Both the position numbers and the translations under genes were made by a program. Source: an uncultured Bacilli bacterium (GTDB lineage Bacteria; Bacillota_I; Bacilli_A; RF39; UBA660). From it: 26,386 nt of DNA. Shown one piece after another: positions 1 to 7,830 of the stretch. Numbering within the stretch: the first letter of the stretch is position 1; each line of letters opens with the position of its first letter. The notes under the pieces were generated by a model. That model was not told the origin of the DNA. It saw only the letters and a list, made by a program, of their open reading frames with translations, and did no database searches. The stretch is taken from assembly GCA_934190785.1 (NCBI GenBank), contig CAKPTA010000012.1, positions 1 through 26,386 on the forward strand, in the 5' to 3' direction.

Positions 1-34
1 GGGGGGGGGTGTATGCTAAAATACACTTTAGAAT
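1..34 (+). repeat. Left copy of 34-bp terminal direct repeat
   Basis: Bases 1-34 (nine G, then a 25-base promoter-like sequence) recur exactly at 26353-26386 in the same orientation. The right copy is preceded by one more G, making its G run ten. The window is cut at both copies, so the full repeat length is unknown. It may be an assembly overlap, a circularised contig, or two genuine genomic copies of one promoter. Confidence 0.9.
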
Positions 35-47
35 AGAGGTGTATTTT
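14..47 (+). promoter_or_regulatory. Extended -10 and 5' hairpin of the first prepilin-like gene
   Basis: A TG-C-TAAAAT extended -10 lies at 14-22. Overlapping it, AAAATACAC (18-26) and GTGTATTTT (39-47) form a perfect 9-bp inverted repeat with a 12-base loop. The right arm includes the end of the ribosome binding site (AGAGGTG, 35-41) of the gene at 52 and runs into a T tract. The repeat could be a repressor operator, or an RNA hairpin that hides the ribosome binding site if transcription begins far enough upstream. The matching -35 is only visible in the copy at the right end of the window. Confidence 0.55.
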
Positions 48-51
48 TTTT

Positions 52-1092
52 ATGAAAAAGAAAGGATTTACGCTTATAGAATTACTTGCTGTAATAGTTG
101 TTCTAGCAGTAGTCGCATTAATATCAATGCCACTAGTATTAAATACAATAGATAAGGCAAAAAGGGGTGCTGCAAAGGAGAGTGCAAATTCATATGTAAG
201 CGCTATAGAAACAGCTATAGTTAGTGATATGATGAATTCAAACTATAATTATAACTCTGAACAAACATTTACAGTAAGTGATAATGGAAAGAAAATAGTA
301 AATGAAGAAAAAGAGTTAGAAATAAATATAAAGGGAACATATCCAACAAGTGGAAGTGTTGTAATTAAGGATGCAATTGTTAAAAGTGCAGAGTTAAAAG
401 TAAGTGGATATGATATAACTTATAGTGCAAAAGCACCAGTATATACAAAGTATTCTAATGGAACGACTATTTATTATAATCCAGAGGCTAATACTAAATG
501 TAGTTCTAGTGAAGCCGTAAGTACAACTGGAACAAAAACGGGATGTATGAAGTGGTATACATTTAATGATACGGAATCATCTAGTACTGTAAATATGATA
601 CTAGACCATAATACAACTGCTTTAGTAGCGTATAATTCAGATAATACTAATAGTGAAATGAAAGAAGTAAAAGTTGCTTTAGAAAGTGATACAGAGTCAT
701 GGAATAAAAGTATTAATCCTAGATTAATAACAGCGGACGAAGTAGCTAAAATAACTGGTAATACAAATTTTAGTGCAGCTACATCAGATGGAGATAAGTG
801 GTTTTGTTTGGATACAAATGCACCAGACACAGAAACGTATTGTTCTAAAGTTCAGGGAACAAGCAAATATGCATGGCTATTTGATTATACAAATAATGCA
901 ACAAGGCATGGAGCAAATATTAATGATGCAAGTACATATGGATATTGGACAAGTACACCTGTTACTGGTTCTTCTACTTCTATCTGGAGTGGAAATAGTG
1001 ATGGTAATTTGGCTCTTCGTAGCGCCTATAATGCAGATGTCTACGGTGTTCGTCCAGTTATAACGGTAGAAAAAGTAATAATAAATATTTAA
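52..1092 (+). CDS. Prepilin-like protein with C-terminal lectin/FGE-like domain
   Basis: This 346-residue protein starts with a class III (type IV prepilin) signal: MKKKG, cleavage expected after Gly5, mature FTLIELLAVI with the conserved Glu at mature position 5, then a hydrophobic helix to about residue 30. The middle (35-220) is a Ser/Thr/Asn-rich region I do not recognise. The last 70 residues carry Trp-Thr-Ser-Thr-Pro and a final GVRPVI, a pattern I associate with DUF6273-like and formylglycine-enzyme/C-type-lectin-fold domains on gut Firmicutes surface proteins. The family is processed by a prepilin peptidase and anchored or assembled at the membrane; none is encoded nearby. The start is set by AGAGGTG ten bases upstream. 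Codons shift from A-ending to T-ending in the last 130 bases. It may be phase-variable through the upstream G tract. The prepilin signal is certain; the function is not. Confidence 0.85.
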   Translation: MKKKGFTLIELLAVIVVLAVVALISMPLVLNTIDKAKRGAAKESANSYVSAIETAIVSDMMNSNYNYNSEQTFTVSDNGKKIVNEEKELEINIKGTYPTSGSVVIKDAIVKSAELKVSGYDITYSAKAPVYTKYSNGTTIYYNPEANTKCSSSEAVSTTGTKTGCMKWYTFNDTESSSTVNMILDHNTTALVAYNSDNTNSEMKEVKVALESDTESWNKSINPRLITADEVAKITGNTNFSAATSDGDKWFCLDTNAPDTETYCSKVQGTSKYAWLFDYTNNATRHGANINDASTYGYWTSTPVTGSSTSIWSGNSDGNLALRSAYNADVYGVRPVITVEKVIINI

Positions 1093-1112
1093 TTATAAAA
1101 GTTAAATTAAAT

Positions 1113-1140
1113 TTGACAAAATAATAATTTGATGTATAAT
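1113..1140 (+). promoter_or_regulatory. Promoter of the Wzz/kinase gene
   Basis: TTGACA at 1113-1118 and TATAAT at 1135-1140 are separated by 16 bases, with a TG just before the -10. It is a near-consensus sigma-A promoter placed 29 bases before the GTG start. Confidence 0.85.
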
Positions 1141-1169
1141 AAATACTCGAAGAAAAGGGGTGTTTTGTT

Positions 1170-2597
1170 GTGCAAGAACAAGAATTAGATTTAGGGTATA
1201 TTTTTTCAATTATTAAGAAATGGGGATTCTTGATTTTATTATTTGTTATTTTAGGATTAAGTGCTGCTATTTTTTACAATTATGAGTCGCCAATAGTATA
1301 TCAAAGTGAGGCTTCGTTATATGTAGAACCACCTGTATCGTCTAATCAAGTAAATTATGATGGTATTTTATCGAATCAAAAAATGGTTAAAACATATACA
1401 CAAATTATTAAAAGTAGGAAGATATTATCAAAAGTCAAAGATGATTTAAATTTACGTTATTCAATAGATGATTTAAGTGATATGCTTTTAGTTGATGCTG
1501 TATCTGATACAGAGATAATTAATATTAAAGTTAATTCAGAACAAAAAAGTGAAGCTGCTGTTATTGCTAATACAATAGCGTCTGTTTTTATAGCTGAGAT
1601 AAAGGATACTATGAATATTACTAATATTCGTGTCATTGATGAGGCTGTACCTAATAAAACGCCGATTTCTCCAAGAGTTAATTTTAATTGTTTAGTTGGT
1701 TCTATGATTGGACTTTTTGTTGGATTTATCTTAGTATTTATTATAGAATCAATGAATCATAAAATTACAACTCATGAAGATGTTAAAAGATATTTATCTC
1801 TTAAAACAATAGGTATTATACCTGATGAAGCACTAGATGATGAGAATATTGTTGGTAAGAAAGGTAATAAAGTTAAATATAATAATAGTATTTTAAATCG
1901 TACTAATGAACTTAAAATAATAAATAATCCAAATGGTATGATTGCTGAGTCTATTCGTATGATTCGTACTAATCTTAACTTTCGTGATTTAAAAGTTGTT
2001 AATGTTGTATCTACATTACCTAGTGAAGGTAAGACATCTTTTATCTGTGATTTAGCACTTTCGTTTGCTTTACTTGAAAAAAAAGTTCTTGTTATTGATT
2101 GTGATCTTAGAAAACCTAAGGTTCATAAAAAGTTTGGATTATCTAGACAAAATGGGCTTACTGATGTTATTTTATCGCATGGTGAAATATCTTATCTTGA
2201 TGCTATTCAAACATTTAAAGATAAAGGCAAAGATGTTTCTATTGATGTACTTTCAGCAGGTAGTAGAGTTGCTAATCCGTCAGAGTTATTAAATAAAAAA
2301 TCATTTGCTCAATTGATAGAAAAATTAAGAGAAAAATATGATATGATTTTTATTGATTGTTCGCCAATTTCATCAATGACAGACGGTATTCTTGTATCTA
2401 AACTATCAGATGGAACTGTTTATGTAATCGAATCAGATAGGGTAGATTATCCAGTTATTCAAACTTGTATTGAAGAACTTAAAAATAATAATGTGACAAT
2501 ATTAGGAACTGTTTTAACAAAAGTAAATGTTAAAGAACAAAAGAAATTATATGGATATAAGTATGATTACTACTACTCAAATGATGAGAAAAAATAA
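1170..2597 (+). CDS. Wzz-type chain-length regulator fused to BY-family tyrosine kinase
   Basis: This 475-residue inner-membrane protein joins a Wzz/CpsC adaptor to a CpsD-type tyrosine autokinase, a combination that controls polysaccharide chain length and export. Residues 19-37 and about 174-195 are the two Wzz membrane helices flanking an extracellular domain of about 135 residues. The cytoplasmic kinase has Walker A with SEGKT (about 283-290), Walker A' VLVIDCDLRKP (about 306-316) and Walker B MIFIDCSP (about 392-399). A Tyr cluster with YGYKYDYYYS lies at the extreme C-terminus and is the expected autophosphorylation site. The GTG start follows AAAAGGGG. The fused form is the Gram-negative arrangement, while many Firmicutes split CpsC and CpsD. 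The next gene encodes the matching phosphatase, but no glycosyltransferase, flippase or polymerase gene is adjacent, so the polymer is unknown. Confidence 0.93.
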   Translation: MQEQELDLGYIFSIIKKWGFLILLFVILGLSAAIFYNYESPIVYQSEASLYVEPPVSSNQVNYDGILSNQKMVKTYTQIIKSRKILSKVKDDLNLRYSIDDLSDMLLVDAVSDTEIINIKVNSEQKSEAAVIANTIASVFIAEIKDTMNITNIRVIDEAVPNKTPISPRVNFNCLVGSMIGLFVGFILVFIIESMNHKITTHEDVKRYLSLKTIGIIPDEALDDENIVGKKGNKVKYNNSILNRTNELKIINNPNGMIAESIRMIRTNLNFRDLKVVNVVSTLPSEGKTSFICDLALSFALLEKKVLVIDCDLRKPKVHKKFGLSRQNGLTDVILSHGEISYLDAIQTFKDKGKDVSIDVLSAGSRVANPSELLNKKSFAQLIEKLREKYDMIFIDCSPISSMTDGILVSKLSDGTVYVIESDRVDYPVIQTCIEELKNNNVTILGTVLTKVNVKEQKKLYGYKYDYYYSNDEKK

Positions 2598-3306
2598 TTT
2601 TTACGATATACATAGTCATATTATTTTTGATGTTGATGATGGTGCTAGTTGTTTATCTGATAGTATAAAGTATTTAATTGAAGCTAGTAATATTGGAATT
2701 AAAAATATAGTGGCAACACCACATATGAAACATTTAAATATTGATAAGAAGAGAAAAATAGAAGCGAATTTTAATGTTTTAAGTAAATATGCGAATAAAT
2801 TAAATATTAATCTTATTTTAGCAAGCGAAATTATGCTTAGTTCTGATACGTTAACTTTAATTGAAGAAAAGAATTTATTTACGATTAATAATAGTAAGTA
2901 TATTTTAGTTGAGGTTAGAAGAAATGAAAAGATGAATACGGGTATGCTTATTTTAAAGTTAGAAGAACTACTAGATAGGGGTTATAAAGTGATACTTGCT
3001 CATCCTGAACTTTATATTAATTATAGAAATATTAATAAAATAAAGAAGATAAAAGAAAGTGGTGTTCTTCTTCAAATGGACGCTACTAGTATTATATTTG
3101 GTTATTCAAATAGAAAAGTACGTAAGTTTTCAAAACAATTGTTAAAAAATGGGCTGATTGATTTTGTCGCAAGTGATACGCATTGTACAAAAAAAAGAAA
3201 CTATAAAGTATATATGAAAGCTTATAATTATATTAAAAGAAAATATGGGGTTAATTACGCTAATATTCTTTTTAACTTAAATGCTAAATATATGTTGAAT
3301 GATTAA
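2581..3306 (+). CDS. cpsB: CpsB/YwqE-type PHP-family tyrosine-protein phosphatase
   Basis: This is a manganese-dependent phosphatase of the PHP fold that removes phosphate from the Tyr tail of the BY-kinase encoded just upstream. Metal-binding motifs are in the family order: DIHSHI near the N-terminus, TPHMKH, SEI, AHPE and SDTH near the C-terminus. From the ATG at 2581 it has 241 residues, close to the 240-255 usual for the family, and starts MMRKNNFYDIHSH. The reading frame stays open upstream to 2527, but that would add a tail not typical of the family. The ATG overlaps the kinase gene by 17 bases and lacks a clear ribosome binding site, so it is probably translated by coupling. A U-tailed hairpin follows the stop. 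Confidence 0.9.
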   Translation: MMRKNNFYDIHSHIIFDVDDGASCLSDSIKYLIEASNIGIKNIVATPHMKHLNIDKKRKIEANFNVLSKYANKLNINLILASEIMLSSDTLTLIEEKNLFTINNSKYILVEVRRNEKMNTGMLILKLEELLDRGYKVILAHPELYINYRNINKIKKIKESGVLLQMDATSIIFGYSNRKVRKFSKQLLKNGLIDFVASDTHCTKKRNYKVYMKAYNYIKRKYGVNYANILFNLNAKYMLND

Positions 3307-3328
3307 GAAAGTGTGAACTTTCTTTTTT
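3305..3328 (+). terminator. Rho-independent terminator after cpsB
   Basis: An 8-bp stem (AAGAAAGT / ACTTTCTT) with a GTGA loop is followed by a T run. It closes the kinase-phosphatase operon. Confidence 0.85.
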
Positions 3329-3365
3329 GTTGTAAAAAGAATGTTGATTCTTATTTATTTGTACG

Positions 3366-3394
3366 TTGACATTCTTAAAATAATCGTGTATAAC
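3366..3394 (+). promoter_or_regulatory. Promoter of topA
   Basis: TTGACA at 3366-3371 and TATAAC at 3389-3394 have a 17-base spacer. A second TATAAT lies at 3396-3401. The ribosome binding site AAGGAAGTG precedes the ATG at 3421. Confidence 0.8.
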
Positions 3395-3420
3395 ATATAA
3401 TGATAAAAAGGAAGTGAATT

Positions 3421-5442
3421 ATGGCACATAATTTAGTAATAGTGGAGTCTCCTGCTAAAACAAAAACAATTAGTAAATATTTAGGAAAAGATTATAAAGT
3501 AATGTCTTCAAAAGGACATATACGTGATTTAGCAACAAAAGGAAAATATGGACTTGGTGTTGATATAGATAATCATTTTGCTCCAACGTATACAACTATT
3601 AGGGGTAAAAAAAGTGTAATTGATGAATTAAAACGTGAAGCTAAAAGTGCAGATACAGTTTATCTTGCAACAGACCCAGATCGTGAAGGAGAAGCAATAA
3701 GTTGGCATCTTTATGATGCATTAAAATTAAGTGATGATAAATATAAACGTATTGTTTTTAATGAAATCACTAAAAATGCAGTAACATCTTCAATTGCTAA
3801 AGCAAGAAAAATTGATCAAAATTTAGTTAATTCACAAGAGGCTAGACGTATTTTAGATCGTATTATTGGTTTTCGTTTAAGTAAATTAATTCAGTCTAAA
3901 ACAACTGGTACTAGTGCTGGAAGAGTTCAGTCAGTAGCACTAAAACTTATTGTTGATAAAGAAAGAGAAATATCAGCATTTAAGAGTGAAGAGTATTGGA
4001 AAATAATGGCTGAATTTAATGATTTTACAGCTGACTTAGCTTTTTATAATCATGAAAAAATAGAAATTTCTAGTGAAGATGAAGCTAATAAGATTATAGA
4101 ATCATTAGGTGATGAATTTGTTGTTGAGTCAATTGAAAAAAAGAAAAAGAATAAAAATTCGCCTTTTCCTTTTACAACAAGTACTCTACAACAAGCTGCT
4201 TCTTCAAGATTAAATATGAGTGCTAAAAAGACAATGTCAGTTGCTCAAAAGTTATATGAAGGAATCGAACTAGAAACAGAAACAGTTGGTTTAATTACTT
4301 ATATGCGTACTGATTCAACTCGTCTTTCACTTGATTTTATAAATGAATGTAATAAATATATTTTAGATAATTATGGTAAAGATTATTTAGGTGTAGTTAA
4401 AAAAAGTAAAAAAACTGAAAATGTTCAAGATGCTCATGAGGCAATAAGACCAACAAGTATAAATAGAACGCCAGAATCAGTAAAACCTTATTTAACAGGT
4501 GATGAGTATAAATTATATAAAATTATTTATTACAGAGCTTTAGCTTCACTTTTAGCTCCAGCTAAAACAGAGAATACAACAATATTACTTAACAATAATA
4601 ATTATGGATTTAAAGCAACAGGTCAAGTTATTGTGTTTCCAGGATATTTAAAAGTGTATGATTTATATGAGCAGACAACTGATAAAATTTTACCAGTACT
4701 TGATCAAACAAAACCTCTAGTGGCAAACGATATCATAAAGGAGCAACATTTTACACAACCTCCTGCAAGGTATACAGAAGCCAGTCTTGTAAAAGCTATG
4801 GAAGAACTTGGAATTGGAAGACCTAGTACATATGCAACAATTATGAGTAATATTAAGGATAGAGGTTATGTAAATATTGTTGAGAAGAAATTTGTCCCAA
4901 CTGAAATTGGAATTGAAGTAAATGATAGTTTACAGGCTTATTTTAGCAATATTATTAATGTAAAATATACAGCTAATATGGAAAATGATTTAGATAAGAT
5001 TGCTATGGGAGAGAAAGTTTGGTATGTGACACTTGAAGAGTTTTATCATGATTTCGAACCATTAATTCAAGATGCTTTTGATAAAATGGAGAAAAAAGCT
5101 CCAGAGGAAACAGGAGAGGTATGTCCTAACTGTGGAAAGCCTTTAGTAATTAGAAAAGGAAGATATGGAAATTTCACAGCATGTAGTGGATACCCTGAGT
5201 GTAAGTATGTTAAAGTTGATCCATCAACAATCAAAGAGATTTGTAAATGTCCAAATTGTGATGGTATGATTGTTGAAAAGAAAAGTAAACGTGGTAAAGT
5301 TTTTTATGGATGTAATAATTATCCTTCTTGTAAAACAGCATACTGGGATAAACCAACAGGAGAACTTTGTCCAAAGTGTAATAAGATGTTAACTGAAAAA
5401 AATGGTAAGATAAAATGTAGTGAATGTGACTTTGAAAAGTAG
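3421..5442 (+). CDS. topA: DNA topoisomerase I
   Basis: This type IA topoisomerase relaxes negative supercoils by single-strand passage. At 673 residues it is of usual Firmicutes length. The Toprim domain shows IVESPAKTKTISKYL at the N-terminus, with SKGHIRDL and the metal site DPDREGEAISWHL. The catalytic tyrosine is Tyr294 within ITYMRTDST. Family signatures EAIRPT and GIGRPSTYA follow. The C-terminus (from about residue 567) carries three Cys4 zinc ribbons: CPNCGK...CSGYPEC, CPNCDG...CNNYPSC and CPKCNK...CSEC, the third short. Its promoter and terminator are its own, so it appears monocistronic. Confidence 0.98.
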   Translation: MAHNLVIVESPAKTKTISKYLGKDYKVMSSKGHIRDLATKGKYGLGVDIDNHFAPTYTTIRGKKSVIDELKREAKSADTVYLATDPDREGEAISWHLYDALKLSDDKYKRIVFNEITKNAVTSSIAKARKIDQNLVNSQEARRILDRIIGFRLSKLIQSKTTGTSAGRVQSVALKLIVDKEREISAFKSEEYWKIMAEFNDFTADLAFYNHEKIEISSEDEANKIIESLGDEFVVESIEKKKKNKNSPFPFTTSTLQQAASSRLNMSAKKTMSVAQKLYEGIELETETVGLITYMRTDSTRLSLDFINECNKYILDNYGKDYLGVVKKSKKTENVQDAHEAIRPTSINRTPESVKPYLTGDEYKLYKIIYYRALASLLAPAKTENTTILLNNNNYGFKATGQVIVFPGYLKVYDLYEQTTDKILPVLDQTKPLVANDIIKEQHFTQPPARYTEASLVKAMEELGIGRPSTYATIMSNIKDRGYVNIVEKKFVPTEIGIEVNDSLQAYFSNIINVKYTANMENDLDKIAMGEKVWYVTLEEFYHDFEPLIQDAFDKMEKKAPEETGEVCPNCGKPLVIRKGRYGNFTACSGYPECKYVKVDPSTIKEICKCPNCDGMIVEKKSKRGKVFYGCNNYPSCKTAYWDKPTGELCPKCNKMLTEKNGKIKCSECDFEK

Positions 5443-5454
5443 TCACATTTTTTT
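5423..5454 (+). terminator. Terminator overlapping the topA stop
   Basis: A 9-bp stem (AATGTGACT / AGTCACATT) with a 9-base loop and a T7 tail. The last codons and stop of topA lie inside the hairpin. Confidence 0.88.
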
Positions 5455-5484
5455 GTTAAGAATTTTATTATTGCCCTTTTATTC

Positions 5485-5514
5485 TTGCGAATGAAAGATA
5501 CCCTATGTTATAAT
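5485..5514 (+). promoter_or_regulatory. Promoter of the 264-residue unknown gene
   Basis: TATAAT at 5509-5514 has a weaker TTGCGA at 5485-5490 (spacer 18). Transcription would begin only about 8-10 bases before the GGTGAT ribosome binding site, giving a very short leader and excluding upstream in-frame starts. Confidence 0.65.
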
Positions 5515-5529
5515 GTACTTGGTGATATC

Positions 5530-6324
5530 ATGGGAAAGTATTCATTAGTTGTAGAAGATACTTTAAAAAAAATAAAAAAAGTAATTGATGTTGTTGACTT
5601 AGATGATAAAAAAATAAAAGCAAAAGTTAATATTAAAGACATTGATTGTGTAACAAGTAGTTTTGAAAATAAGGATAAATTTTTAGAATATTTATGTGAT
5701 AAAGGTATAATTGACTTTCGTTTTGGTAATACATATATTGTAAGCATTCATAATGGAATAGAGCAAAAATATGATACTATATACAATAATGATAGTATTT
5801 TATATCTTACAACTAGGGTAAAAAAAGGCTTTATTTACGATAAGTCATCAAATAATTATCAGAGTAGTTTAAATGATTTTATAGCAGTGATTGATAGTTG
5901 TAAATATCAAGCTGAAATTGAAAAATCAAGATATATAAATAGAAGTTATAAAGATAAAATTATAAGATATATGACTTTGAAGAGTAAAAGTTTAGAGTCG
6001 GAAGAGGAAATGAATGAGTTAAACTTTTTATTAGATGATATAAAACAAGAAGCTTCACGTTATAAAACTTATCGTGGAATAGTTCTTTTTTTAAAAACAT
6101 ATAAGTTAAGTTTAGATAGAATGTATGTTGGAACAAAAAAAGATGTTAAGAAAAAAGAAGCAGTAAAAACAATTATAACAAATAGAGAGCGTTTATTAGA
6201 ACAATATGAGCAAGCTCGTAATTTAATAAATGGTATGACTGATACTGAAGCTTATAATCAAAAATATGATGAGTATTTAAGCGAAGAAGAGTATGAGTGG
6301 GCATATCATGGTATAAAAAAATAA
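5530..6324 (+). CDS. Uncharacterised cytoplasmic protein upstream of murE
   Basis: This is a 264-residue protein that I do not recognise. It has no signal peptide or membrane segment. Residues 1-110 look alpha/beta with several strands (for example YIVSIHNGIEQKYDTIY). Residues 125-250 are highly charged and probably helical or coiled-coil, and the end is acidic with aromatics (EEYEWAYHGIKK). I start it at ATG 5530 because GGTGAT lies just upstream and the promoter's -10 covers the longer in-frame start at 5485. Its stop is 11 bases before the murE ATG with no terminator between, so the two genes are very likely co-transcribed; a role tied to the cell envelope is possible but unproven. No cysteine or metal motif suggests an enzyme. 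Confidence 0.75.
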   Translation: MGKYSLVVEDTLKKIKKVIDVVDLDDKKIKAKVNIKDIDCVTSSFENKDKFLEYLCDKGIIDFRFGNTYIVSIHNGIEQKYDTIYNNDSILYLTTRVKKGFIYDKSSNNYQSSLNDFIAVIDSCKYQAEIEKSRYINRSYKDKIIRYMTLKSKSLESEEEMNELNFLLDDIKQEASRYKTYRGIVLFLKTYKLSLDRMYVGTKKDVKKKEAVKTIITNRERLLEQYEQARNLINGMTDTEAYNQKYDEYLSEEEYEWAYHGIKK

Positions 6325-6335
6325 AGGTGGTAAAT

Positions 6336-7712
6336 ATGATAGATATTCAAAGTGATTCAAGAAAAATAAAACCAGGTGATACTTTTATAGCTGTTAAGTG
6401 TGAGGTAAATGATGGTCATAAATATATTGATACTGCAATAAAAGCTGGTGCTAAAAAAATAATTGCTGAAAGAGGAGAGTATAGTGTTCCAACTGAAATT
6501 GTACCTAACACAAGAAAGTATTTAGAGGATTATCTTAAAAATAATTATAATAAGTATCTTGAAGAGATGACGATAATAGGTATAACAGGAACGAACGGGA
6601 AGACAACTTCTGCATATCTTTTATATCAGGCTTTGAATAAGCTTGGTGAAAAGACAGCATATATGGGAACAATTGGTTTTTATTTAGACAAAAAAATTTG
6701 TTCGCTTCCTAATACAAGTGTTGATTTATGTGATACATATGATTTAATTATGAGAGCATATGATGCTGGTTATAAAACAGTTATTATGGAAGTTAGCAGT
6801 CATGCTCTTGCTAGTGGAAGAATGAAGACTTTGATATTTGATTATGCAATCTTTACTAATTTAACACAAGATCATTTAGATTATCATAAAACAATGGGCA
6901 ACTATGCTCTAGCAAAGCAAAAGTTATTTAAACATTTAAAGAAAAATGGTAAGGCCATTATTAATGTAGATGATAAATATTCAGAATATTATTGGTTAAC
7001 TAAAAATCATAATATTTCATATGGATTTGATCCTTCTGATTATCAAGTTATTGATTATGAAATGTCTGCTTCACTAACTGAATTTACAGTAACACATAAT
7101 AATATTAATTATCACATTAGTACGCATCTTTTAGGAAAATATAATGTATATAATTCGCTTGCTGTTATTGCTGTATTAGTTGAATGTGGATTTACGAAAG
7201 AAAGTATTGAAAAAGTATTTACTGAATTAAAGGCACCAGATGGAAGACTTGATATTATTCATTATAATAGTAATATCATTGTTATTGATTATGCTCATAC
7301 ACCAGACGCTATTGAAAAAGTTATTACAACTGTTCGTGAAGTTGTAAATGGTAAAATATATGTTGTCTTTGGATGTACAGGTGATAGAGATCGTATTAAA
7401 AGACCTATTATGACACATTTAGTTGATAATTTATCTGATTATTTTATCATTACTAATGATGATCCACATTTTGAGGATCCTAAACAAATTGTTGATGATA
7501 TGACAAAAGATTTAGAATCTTCTAAATACGAAGTTTGTTTAGATAGAGAAACTGCCATTATTAAAGGAATAGAGCTTTTAAATGAAGGCGATGCTTTATT
7601 TATTTTAGGAAAAGGTCATGAAGAATTTATGATTGTAGGTAATGAAAGAATTCCGTTTAATGATAGAAAAACGGTTATGAAGTATTTAGATGAAAAGAAT
7701 TCTCAAAAATAA
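6336..7712 (+). CDS. murE: UDP-N-acetylmuramyl-tripeptide synthetase (MurE)
   Basis: This cytoplasmic Mur ligase adds the third stem-peptide amino acid to UDP-MurNAc-L-Ala-D-Glu. It has 458 residues from ATG 6336, chosen because AAAGGTGG (6323-6330) sits just upstream. The N-terminal substrate domain includes SDSRKIKPGDTFIA; the P-loop is GITGTNGKTT (82-91). Central ligase motifs EVSSHAL and TNLTQDHLDYH follow, then the C-terminal domain with GRLD, YAHTPDA and GCTGDRDR. The position that selects the amino acid reads NDDPHFEDP (about 374-382). Diaminopimelate-type enzymes have DNPR there, so the missing Arg argues for lysine or another residue; that is inference. A hairpin terminator follows directly. 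Confidence 0.96.
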   Translation: MIDIQSDSRKIKPGDTFIAVKCEVNDGHKYIDTAIKAGAKKIIAERGEYSVPTEIVPNTRKYLEDYLKNNYNKYLEEMTIIGITGTNGKTTSAYLLYQALNKLGEKTAYMGTIGFYLDKKICSLPNTSVDLCDTYDLIMRAYDAGYKTVIMEVSSHALASGRMKTLIFDYAIFTNLTQDHLDYHKTMGNYALAKQKLFKHLKKNGKAIINVDDKYSEYYWLTKNHNISYGFDPSDYQVIDYEMSASLTEFTVTHNNINYHISTHLLGKYNVYNSLAVIAVLVECGFTKESIEKVFTELKAPDGRLDIIHYNSNIIVIDYAHTPDAIEKVITTVREVVNGKIYVVFGCTGDRDRIKRPIMTHLVDNLSDYFIITNDDPHFEDPKQIVDDMTKDLESSKYEVCLDRETAIIKGIELLNEGDALFILGKGHEEFMIVGNERIPFNDRKTVMKYLDEKNSQK

Positions 7713-7734
7713 GCTTTAAGCTTATTTTTATTTT
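7708..7734 (+). terminator. Terminator after murE
   Basis: A 7-bp stem (AATAAGC / GCTTATT, loop TTTAA) overlaps the murE stop and is followed by a T-rich tail. Confidence 0.8.
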
Positions 7735-7782
7735 GTAATTGTTAAAAATGGTAAAATTTTGTATACAAATATGTATAAAAAA

Positions 7783-7791
7783 TGGTATACT
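7783..7791 (+). promoter_or_regulatory. Extended -10 promoter of mraY
   Basis: TG-G-TATACT at 7783-7791 is an extended -10. No convincing -35 is seen at the right distance, as is common for this promoter class. Confidence 0.6.
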
Positions 7792-7830
7792 GTAAATACT
7801 TGATAAAAATGGTATTAGGAGATGGTATTT

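Noticed and set aside
850..1092. Calling the prepilin-like C-terminus a confirmed retroelement-diversified region
   Set aside because: No template repeat or reverse transcriptase in the window; kept only as a possibility.
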